Source of the DNA: Rhodosorus marinus
Lineage: Eukaryota; Rhodophyta; Stylonematophyceae; Stylonematales; Stylonemataceae
DNA length: 64,000 nt
Assembly: GCA_029953675.1 (NCBI GenBank)
Contig: JAMWBK010000001.1
Span: forward strand, 186,001-250,000
Direction of reading: 5' to 3'
A model generated the notes under the pieces. It had not been told where the DNA came from, did not search any database, and saw nothing but the letters and a program-made list of their open reading frames with translations. Position 1 is the first letter of the stretch. Each line of letters starts with the position of its first letter. Positions 55,462 through 64,000 of this stretch are shown one piece after another. A program made the position numbers and the translations under genes.

Positions 55462-58400
55462 ATGGAGGCTCCATCTGCTGTCTCATCTGCACCCGCTCCG
55501 AGGCCTGGGGGGTAAGAACTTTCCTTTTGCCAAGTCACCATGGAGACAAACATTCTTCCGTCGATTCTGGACGATGATCTAAGATTGTCACCATGAATTT
55601 TGGTTCTTGATAGTCACCGTGAGTTCTTGAAGCAATGGGAGATCAATGCGGAGCTGCCTGAGAATCAGAAAGAGTTGGTAGAGGTGGTGGAAACCGTAGT
55701 CACGTCACGCCGGGTTGAATCTGGGGGTAAAGTTGCCTCAGGGAAGATGCCCTCACTGCAACTGGCCCCGGAGGAGCATTCGGCTACCGGTGACTCGAAC
55801 AGGAAGGAGGACAGCAAGGTGGCTGGATCTGACAATAGTGAGTTTGATTCCCCACGGTTTGAAGATATTGACCATTTCGTGGAATCAGATTCGTTTTTGT
55901 CCTGTGAAGAAGTCGTCTTGCTGACAACCCCCTCGGGTTCCTGGTTTGTCGCTAGGTTCGGCACTCGCCTTCGGTGATGAGCTCAAAGCTCTGGGGAAAG
56001 TAAAAACCACTGAAGGATTCAGGAAATGGTACGAGGAAATTGAGCGAAGACTTGATGAAGCTAACGAGAAGAAGTACCACAGCTTGATAGAGGGTTTACG
56101 AGCTGGGCTCTCCGCATGTGGGAATCTACGAGAAATGATCTTGGAATCGCAACGAGACCTTATGGCCGTGAAGCAGGAGAGGAAAAACGTGACGGATATT
56201 ACCGCAAGCGTGAAATCTGCGTGCGAGAACCTGGTCTCCGAAAGAAACCAGCTTGTTGAATTGGCTGGAGCTTTGAGACGCCGACTAACTTACTTTGAGC
56301 AACTGGAAACTCTCTCACTGAAACTCGGGCACGGAAGGGGTGCGGTTTCACCAGATAATCCAGAATTTTTGAAGTTGTTGTTCAGGCTGGATGAGTGCAT
56401 CGCCTACGCAAGCTCTTCCACGGGAACCGTAGCTGAGGCGGACGGGTATCTGGCTCGGTTCCTTGATCTTCAGCGACAGGCGTTTACGTCAATAAAGGAT
56501 TTCACTGTGTCGGAGTTGAAGTCCGTCACTCGACAGGTCTTGAAGGTAAGTTACCGGATTAGGCGAAGATTTTCGCATCCCAAGCTTACGGAGATGGTTA
56601 GTTAGAATGGACTGCTGAAACTTGTATTTACCATGATCAGGAACTTCGAGAAGGAAGTACAGCAAGCTCTAAAACAATTGGTGACCTTACTGACGCATCT
56701 ACGGAGTATCTTCGTTTTCGAACTATCGCGACGGATATAAAACAGTTGATGACAGAGCTACACACTAGAAGCACGGAGAAAGCTACCGCTGGGGGTGGGA
56801 GCGGGACACAGATCCCGTACTCGCCTGGTGCTATGCCTTCGAATCCCGCATATTCCACACGATACTTTGCACTAAACTTGCTAGGTGACTGCGAGGAGTG
56901 CTACACTGAACAGCGCCGCTTGATATTGGTAAGGTTATAGTTGGGAGCCTGCGCAGTGGCATCTGCGGAGAAGAGCTCGGTCTGCGAGAGGGTCTGACCA
57001 GTCGGCTTGTTGCTTTACGTTGTATCAGGAGTCAACGGTGATTAGGCATATGAAGATTCTAGTTAGTTCCTTGCCAGCTCTGGACGCTTTCGCGAGGGCA
57101 GCCTCCAGATTCACTCTACAACTGTGTCAAATGGAGAGCACTTTGTACAAACACTTTTTTTGCGTAGAGGAAGATGACAGGGATTCCCCTGCTCTCGTGT
57201 CATTGCTCGACTCGTTCTGCAACGTATTCTACGAGGAGCTCCGATCGAAGGTTCTCCAGGAAGTCGACCTTGGCACGCTTGTTTACCTTGTTGACATCCT
57301 CCAAACGGAGGTGATGACCGTTGATGCGCAACGGAAAAGGGTTGAAACTGCGTCGTTTGCAGGCGCTTCTTCTCGGGTGATTGCAGACTCCCAAGAGAGG
57401 TAGGCAAAGAACGCATACTGAACCCCGTTACTAGCACCCGTTTCCGGGCCCTGTTCTGACTAGCTTCAACATAGTGAGTATCATTAACTTGTTTGTTCTA
57501 CTGTGAAACTGCTCAGAATTATTTATCGGTCGCAGATTTACATACAAGAAGATATCAAGAATTTTGTTCCTACTAGCGCGCAACTAGACTATCCGAGGAT
57601 GATCTTGGAAGCTAGTGGTGCTTCAAAAAATGGAAGCAAGACGTCGGATACAAAAAGTGGACCTCCGAGAAGCCTTCACGCGAACTGGTACCCACCCTTG
57701 GAGAAAACACTGAAGCTTCTTTCCATGCTCTACAGATGTATCGATAGCGAGGTGAGAGCAAGACAAAGTAAATTTTCTATTTGCAGAACCGTTCGCACTC
57801 GGAAGACTGCAAAAAGCCCCTGTTAAGAGTTCGCTATAGTTTGACAAGAGATACTATCAAATAATCTGCGCAGGTTTTTACCAGCATCGCGTCGGAGGCC
57901 GTGGCCGTTTGTGTCAACTGCCTTGTGAGCGCCAGAGATAGGATAGCTGGAAGCGGGGCAGAAAAGGCAGAGGACCACGCGGAGCTATTCCTGATTTGGC
58001 AACTCTTAATGTTGAGAGAACAAACCGCTCCGTTGGATGTAAATTTTGCGTTTGTCGACCGAGAGCTGAATTTCACAGAGCTCAGAGGTATGCTTGGAAG
58101 CGTGATAAGAGGTCAGGCTTCCGTTCGGCTGTTGGCCACGCCTCCTGCTGCAACAAGAGAAAGGGTCGTTGACTCTTCTCAAGACTTGGACAACGCTTTC
58201 TTCAAAGCATGCGAGGCTTTTGTTCTGCGCTTAACCAGAACCTTTCTCGACCCAATTCTGTCATTCCTTGCAAAGTGCAACGCGCTTCCGGTAAGCGAAT
58301 GATGCAAAGCATTCTCAGGTTGACATACGATCAGCCGTCTGAAAGTAGAATCAAAACGTCGGTGCGATGCTTTTGTGAATAGGCGAACAGGAACACCCCG

Positions 58401-58913
58401 CTGAGCCACCCATCATCACCGTCATTGAAAGCCTATGACGGGAAGACATTTGAGTCAATGAAACAGACGGAAGGCAGCTTCCTACACAGTGAAAGCATCA
58501 TAGCCGTTTGGAAGGATACGGAGGACCGAATACAAACGGAGCTGGCGTCCGTAGTTGGCGACCTGAAGTTGTACATTAAGAAACCTTCGTCGGCTTCAAT
58601 CCTGCTGAGTCCTGTCCGCGCAAACTTCCAAGAGACATTTAGTGAGTATTTGAATCAATCCTTGTGTACGCTGCTCAACACCTAGGTGTAGGGCTGAACC
58701 ATTTTCAACCGCTTTTCTTGATCCTGGACAGACGAACTCCTTTCCGCTCTGCAAACTCGGTATACACTAGAGGAACGGGAAGAGATCGGAATTGACGGAA
58801 GCAAAATTGAGGCTCTGATGGCCAGAGTGGATGATGTTATGGATATAAATCCTCACCCATCCTCCTCTAAGAGCGCGAACAAGGACTCCATTGAGCCTCG
58901 CGCAGAGAGTTAG
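55462..58913 (+). CDS. COG3: Conserved oligomeric Golgi complex subunit 3
   Basis: Subunit of the COG tethering complex (lobe A), needed for retrograde vesicle traffic within the Golgi. Exons 55462-55511, 55614-55837, 55956-56545, 56641-56928, 57029-57399, 57517-57751, 57874-58290, 58383-58641 and 58732-58913; 871 residues (human about 828). Diagnostic stretches: FRKWYEEIERRLDEANEKKY, the coiled coil SVKSACENLVSERNQLVEL, YFEQLETLSLKL, TRYFALNLLGDCEECYTEQR, LYKHFFCVEEDD, RIIYRSQIYIQEDIKNFVP, LDYPRMI, and LLMLREQTAPLDVNFAFVDR. The exon 2 donor (GTGAGT at 55838) was chosen because it alone gives frame continuity into exon 3; reading through would leave a stop at 55975. The first exon codes only 17 residues, so the start codon is the least certain part. 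Confidence 0.93.
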
Positions 58914-60311
58914 GTTATTTTGTGTAGAACCGACTTCGCGTCTTCGACAAGAGAAGCCGTGACTAAAGTCCTCCAGGCAGTTTCATTCAAGTCAGAAGGA
59001 TTGTTGGTTGACCGCAGGCTTTAGGTACTGACCCTCTGCAAGGGCGACCCAAACGTATTGTCTCCGTTTCAATCCCCCGTGCACGGAAAAAGCTCAAGCG
59101 ACAGGTCACTCCACCATGCTACAACAATATGTGAATATTTGCCACAGGTTGCACCAACGCATCCATCTCCGCTAGTAGACAACTCCGTACAATTCAGGTG
59201 CCGCAATCTGTCATTGGCATCGGTCACCACTCGCATTTGACTATCAAACGGTAAGAAGTTATTTTCTAAGCAGCTCCATTGGTAACAGCCAACGGATCCA
59301 GAATTAATAATGATTGAATATCCTCATAAATGATTGATCCATATTTGGCGGGACCTGTCTCTAAATCATGAGGAGTACGCTATATTATGCATAGTACCCC
59401 TCACATACAGCTTAATTTTAACTCGAATAGTCCTTCATCTAAATAAAAGTTCAATATGGTTTAAATTTACTATCGCCGCATAGTCTCACCACGGAGTGAC
59501 CGTCGATGGTCGTTGGATGTAGGAAGCTGCATTTCCTCGCCCTGCCCTTCAGGGCGAGGAAGTGCGATTTTAATCAATCAAGGGAGTGAACAGTGGTTTT
59601 AACTTCGCTTGCGTTGTAGGAATTCTCTGATACAATCTACTTAACGACAGATCAACACTCGATTTTCCCCCCTTTTCGAGAATGTCTTCCTTTCGTGCAT
59701 CGAACACGTCCATCTGTACAGCCACGCTAAAATGGATGTTCGTATCACGGATCAACTACAACTGCAGTATCTCTGCAGCTAGCACAAAATGTGGACAACA
59801 TCACACTAGACGTAGTTCAGAAACAAGCGACAAGCGCTTCCGACCTCGAGTCTAAACGCACATCATCGCTGCGCTAAAACTGAAAAAACTGGAATTTAGA
59901 GAAATGTTCACGTCGGTCGTCTCCTTCGAAGATCAGGGCATGGAGGAGTTCATGCACAACTAGATCGACTTCCATTGCAGGTCAGGTAGATAGGGATGAC
60001 CTCTTTGATTCTATTTTTGAAGGCGGGATCTTGTGTTTAATACGATCTATTTTGTTGCCAAGGCTTGGGAGTCATTGAGAGAGGCAGTCGTCTTGTGGTT
60101 GTGGAAGGTTGGAACACAAGGGTTTGTGGTAGTCAAACAGACGTGGATCGTCTTTCTGTTTTAGGTAAGGGCCCAAACGATTGAAAGGTCGGGGATTTGA
60201 GTCCAGAGTCTCGCGAGGGAGATCGCGACTTGGGCAAGGCAGATAGCCTGGTTGGAGTGGACCCGCCTGCTGTGATTGTAGTAACTTTGGAGGAAATCGG
60301 AGATCTACACA
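58914..60311. other. Intergenic region
   Basis: Lies between COG3 and CCT7 (same direction). It includes a perfect hairpin at 59533-59561 and an AT-rich patch with TGATTGA words (59310-59335). No coding sequence is supported. Confidence 0.45.
59533..59561. repeat. Perfect inverted repeat, 12-bp GC-rich arms, 5-nt loop
   Basis: TTCCTCGCCCTG, loop CCCTT, CAGGGCGAGGAA. Intergenic, about 620 bp downstream of the COG3 stop codon. Confidence 0.9.
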
Positions 60312-62574
60312 ATGTCGCAGTTTTTGGTGAGCCTGCACTTCTGCTGATGAATATGGTGATCCTCTTTTATGTTGTTCTAGGCTTTGTACCTTGTTTCCTC
60401 TTAAAGAATCGTTTTAATTCTATGCATTGTGAACTGACTGTGTTGTCTCCTCACACTCTCGATCGATCCAGGCACCGAAGATCGTGTTCCTTAAACAAGG
60501 AACGGATACTTCGCAAGGAAAAGGACAGCTAATCTCAAACATGAACGCATGTATGGCAGTCGTAGATATCGTTCGAACGACTCTTGGACCGCTGGGGATG
60601 GACAAGCTCATCTATAGCGATAAGGGTAGTAGTCACAGTGCTGAGGTATATGATTTAGCAATCTCAATGGTCATCGACTGATCCCTGGGTTGTTCAGTTG
60701 ATCGGAAGCTCAACGAACTGCTGTGGACGTGTTGTGTGTTTTTTTTGATTTAGGTGACAATCTCCAACGATGGTGCTACAATAGTAAAGCTCCTGGATAT
60801 CGTACATCCAGCGGCAAAGACACTTGCCGATATTTCATTGAGCCAGGATGCAGAAGTAGGCGACGGAACCACCTCCGTTATGGTGCTGGCAGGGGAATTC
60901 ATGAAGAACTGCAAGGAGGTAAGCATCTTGCCCTCTTGCGTGGACTTGGAAGAAGAGAGAGGGTCAAGCCTGTAGACGACCTGACCTCCTATTGGGCTGG
61001 CCTCTGTGATGATCTTTTTGCAACTCAGTTTGTTGAGGATGGAATGCACCCGCGGGTGATCATCAAAGGTTTCAGAGCGGCTCAGAAATATGCCATAGAC
61101 AAGTTGAACGAGCTTGCTGTAGATATTCACGGCAAGGATGAAGCGGAGAGAAAGGAGCTTCTGGTCAGATGTGCTGGGACGGCGCTGAACTCTAAGCTCG
61201 TTTCACACTATAAGGACTTCTTTGCCCCCATGGTGACCGATGCAGTTCTCTCTCTCGATGACGACCTTGACCTCTCGATGATTGGAATCAAAAAGGTGCA
61301 AGGCGGCTCGATTCTTGATTCCTTGCTTGTGAAAGGCGTCGCCTTCAAGAAGACTTTTGCGTACGCTGGTTTCGAGCAACAGCCGAAGAAATTTGAAAAC
61401 GCCAAGATTATACTCTTGAACATTGAACTTGAGCTTAAATCCGAGAAGGAGAATGCAGAAGTCAGAGTTACAAACACTCAGGACTATCAGGCTATAATCG
61501 ATGCGGAGTGGAACATTATCTACGAGAAGCTTGAAAAAATTTACGCCACGGGCGCCAAGGTGAGATACTCGAGCACGCGAAGGGTTCAAAAAGAAGGAGG
61601 TCTCCTGATCATCGTTCTTGAATTCGCTCCGTCGATTACAGGTGGTTTTGAGCAGGCTCGCCATTGGCGATCTCGCGACCCAGTTCTTTGCTGACCGAGA
61701 CGTATTTTGCGCCGGACGAGTGCCGGAGGAAGATCTTGAGCGTGTGCAAAGGGCTGTAGGTGGGCGTGTGCAGACGACGGTAAACGGAGTTACCGCAGAT
61801 GTTCTCGGTACTTGTGAGCTGTTTGAGGAGAAGGCAATCGGGGGCGAGCGATACAATGTCTTCACGGGCTGCCTGCAGTCCTCGACAGCGACAATCATAG
61901 TTCGAGGCGGATCCGAGCAGTTCATGGCTGAAACGGAGCGCTCTCTACATGACGCGATCATGATTGTGCGACGGGCCATCAAGCACTCCGAGGCCGTCGG
62001 TGGAGCTGGGTCTATCGAGATGGAACTTTCAAAGCATCTTCGAGACCACGCGGTGAGCATTCAAGGACGAGAACAGACTATTCTGCTCGCGTATGCGAAA
62101 GCTCTCGAGGTCATACCGAGAACACTTTGCGACAACGCTGGGTTTGACTCAATTGACGTCATGAACAAGCTTAGAGCGAAGCACGCTCAAGGTGGAACGT
62201 GGTAAGGCCTTGCTCAAGTACACTGCTTCGAGGCCGCAAATGCAGGACACACAAGTTTTCAGGATACGTATTGTCAACAAAACCATTCAACCGCGCCCTC
62301 TTTTTCCCCTTGTCTGGTGAATAGGTATGGCGTTGACATCAAAACTGGCGGAATCTGCGACGCTTGGGAGGAGTTCATCTGGGAACCTTCCCTTGTCAAG
62401 ACAAACGCCATTGTAGCAGCCACTGAAGCGGCGTGTCTAGTTCTGAGCATCGATGAAACCGTGAAGAACCCGGCGTCCGAGCAAGATCAAATGGACCAAG
62501 CCGGAATGTTACCGGGCGGGCGAGGTGCAGGTATGCCGCCAATGGGCCGCGGCCGAGGGATGAGACGTCGCTAG
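60312..62574 (+). CDS. CCT7: T-complex protein 1 subunit eta (CCT7)
   Basis: Subunit of the cytosolic CCT/TRiC chaperonin that folds actin and tubulin. Exons 60312-60326, 60472-60645, 60754-60918, 61029-61559, 61642-62201 and 62325-62574; 564 residues, usual length. The first exon codes only MSQFL; its frame and donor (GTGAGC) fit, and exon 2 opens [19 protein letters not shown] as in other eta subunits. Group II chaperonin motifs: [46 protein letters not shown] (ATP site), and [12 protein letters not shown]. Eta-specific strings include [12 protein letters not shown] and [17 protein letters not shown]. The C-terminus is a Gly/Arg/Met tail ([18 protein letters not shown]), the flexible end that lines the chamber. 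Its stop codon is about 100 bp from the stop of the convergent ARM-repeat gene. Confidence 0.97.
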
Positions 62575-62673
62575 GCGCGCGGCTGGAGAAAGCCAAAAAA
62601 AAGAACAAAAAGTTAAAACGAAGGAAAGCAAAACTGCAGATATTCTCTCTACAAAAGACTGGCTCTTTATTCT

Positions 62674-64000
62674 TCATCCACACAGTGCCCGTCGAAAAAC
62701 CCCAGAGGATCTCGTTGGTAGCACCACCTCGTCGATGTAGTCCTCATAACGATTTGCTATTAACGATGGATTGTCCAGCACCTCCTGCGGCGGGGTCTGA
62801 ATGACAACAAGCAGCCTTTGACTCTGAATCTGCACAATGCGATTGTTAGGATGCTTCGTCTCTATTATAGAAGTTATGATGTTCTCGACATCAGCCTCAA
62901 GAACGCGCTCCAGCATTTCTCGGCAATAGCAGAGGTTTAGCAAGAGCGCAAAACCGTTCTCGCATATATCAGGGTTCTCCACGTGACCGACGAGATCCAT
63001 CGTGCATAAGCTCAAGACCTCCTCACCTGCTGCGATTCTCGCATTGAACTCATTGTCGTCCGTGAGACATCGCAAAGTGCGAAGACCAGCTACCTGTATT
63101 TGAACGTGATCTCGATGCCGAAACAAGAGTTCCACCATCTGCGAGAGCGCACCAGTCTTCCCAGCCATAAACTTGTTCTCTTGGTGGTTGAAGCAGGCGT
63201 TGCCAAGCGCGAGTATCACGTTTATGTGAAACTCGTCGTCGCCAGATTTCACACTTTTGGCATAGGCCAGAGCTCTGCTGATTGAGTGTATCCCTCTAGC
63301 TTGGCAAATCCTCATTCGGTTAGCAGCGATGAAAGCAGCATACCGCAAGGCTTGAGCCCCGCGAAACTGCACCTCGTACGACTGATCATGGTTTTGCATG
63401 GCGCTAGCGACGGACTCCATGGCCGCCTCAGTTCTGAACAGAATCTCTGCTACATCTGAATCTCCTACAACAGCATTGCGAATCAGCGCAAGAGCGTCGG
63501 CGCATATGTATTCCTCCATTGCCCACTCTTGAAGTATCCTCACTAGGACTCTCAGCGATGATTCCTGTTGTACTAGAGTGCGACAGGCTGCTCGCTGGCT
63601 GGTTATGTTCCGCAACGCAACGCAGCTTTGGTAGACAATCGCACGCTCATGAAGGAAAAACTGTAGCACGCGAAAAAGGACGGATGCACTTTCTTCCGCC
63701 TCCTCATCACTAATCTCTTGATTGTCAATCGTAACTATGGAGAGGAGCAGCGTCGCACTATCAGTGAGCAGCCTATCTGTTCTATACAAATCGAGTTGTT
63801 TGAGAATCGCTTCGAGTCCTCCAATCTTCAGTAGACTACGCCCTAGATCACTCGTCTCCTTGCACATCTGCCAAAGGATAAGCAGTGCCCTCCTCACGCC
63901 ATGCGCCGATATTGTCGTGCTAGAGATCAGGAGTTCTGTGACAGTCCCCAAAACGTCCTCTTCCTGCATAACCTTCAATGCTTGATGCGATGGGACACAC
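62674..64000 (-). CDS. Armadillo/HEAT-repeat protein, 5' end beyond the window
   Basis: The frame is open to the right edge, so the N-terminus is missing; 434 or more residues are visible without an intron. The whole length is helical repeats of about 42 residues with the ARM pattern: for example RRALLILWQMCKETSDLGR, IVYQSCVALRNITSQRAACR, GAQALRYAAFIAANRMR, VILALGNACFNHQENK, AGLRTLRCLTDDNEFNARI, CENGFALLLNLCY. No catalytic domain is seen. It resembles ARM-repeat proteins used as binding scaffolds, but I cannot choose a family. It ends RSSGVFRRALCG. Confidence 0.7.
   Translation of the reverse strand, partial: CVPSHQALKVMQEEDVLGTVTELLISSTTISAHGVRRALLILWQMCKETSDLGRSLLKIGGLEAILKQLDLYRTDRLLTDSATLLLSIVTIDNQEISDEEAEESASVLFRVLQFFLHERAIVYQSCVALRNITSQRAACRTLVQQESSLRVLVRILQEWAMEEYICADALALIRNAVVGDSDVAEILFRTEAAMESVASAMQNHDQSYEVQFRGAQALRYAAFIAANRMRICQARGIHSISRALAYAKSVKSGDDEFHINVILALGNACFNHQENKFMAGKTGALSQMVELLFRHRDHVQIQVAGLRTLRCLTDDNEFNARIAAGEEVLSLCTMDLVGHVENPDICENGFALLLNLCYCREMLERVLEADVENIITSIIETKHPNNRIVQIQSQRLLVVIQTPPQEVLDNPSLIANRYEDYIDEVVLPTRSSGVFRRALCG

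Noticed and set aside
55838-55977. Continuation of COG3 exon 2 to the stop at 55975
   Set aside because: The GTGAGT at 55838 joined to the acceptor at 55955 restores the COG3 frame, and the read-through residues match nothing in the family.
61203-62060. 285-codon minus-strand frame
   Set aside because: Antisense to CCT7 exons 4 and 5.

Overview
The window is a piece of a nuclear genome from a photosynthetic eukaryote. Nearly every gene is split by short GT-AG introns, mostly 45-130 nt (one of 289 nt). Products include a CCT chaperonin subunit, a kinesin, COG complex, frataxin and complex I proteins. A red alga, or less likely a glaucophyte, is my best inference. The 6-phosphogluconate dehydrogenase starts MAFVFGG, the phenylalanine-bearing transit peptide kept in red algae and glaucophytes. 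A kinesin carries a CBM20 starch-binding domain, which makes sense only where starch is cytosolic. Two hedgehog-type Hint (Hog) proteins are present, a family reported from red algae among other protists. I cannot name a species.

Layout. 1-1.8 kb: plastid-type 6PGDH (-), running off the left edge. 4.3-6.2 kb: adrenodoxin-reductase-type ferredoxin-NADP reductase (+). 7.3-8.0 kb: complex I subunit NDUFA8 (+), rebuilt from four small exons. 8.7-10.9 kb: pyruvate kinase (-). 11.7-13.5 kb: TPM-TM-RING protein (-). 14.2-15.6 kb: conserved protein of unknown function (-). 15.8-17.2 kb: RRM-R3H-R3H-SUZ-C RNA-binding protein (-). 19.3-24.1 kb: PLAT-CBM20-kinesin (-). 25.5-26.3 kb: NAC beta/BTF3 (+). 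28.5-32.8 kb: pseudokinase-ANTH-kinase fusion (+). 33.1-33.7 kb: secreted cupin (-). 34.5-35.8 kb: uncharacterised protein (-). 38.1-43.2 kb: two tandem Hog proteins (-). 46.0-48.6 kb: divergent frataxin (-) and Prune-type DHH phosphoesterase (+). 49.3-54.2 kb: BRWD-type WD40-bromodomain protein (+). 55.5-58.9 kb: COG3 (+). 60.3-62.6 kb: CCT7 (+). 62.7 kb to the right edge: ARM-repeat protein (-).

The genes form no operon and most are unrelated housekeeping functions. Several are mitochondrial (ferredoxin reductase, frataxin, NDUFA8), the first two acting in iron-sulfur metabolism; COG3 and the ANTH protein concern membrane traffic. The most novel items are multidomain fusions: the kinesin with an N-terminal PLAT plus starch-binding domain, and the NAK-like pseudokinase joined to a clathrin-adaptor ANTH domain and an active TKL-type kinase. 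Exon boundaries were set by hand from splice signals, frame and family conservation; all summed coding lengths given are multiples of three. No tRNA, rRNA, CRISPR array or intact transposon was seen.
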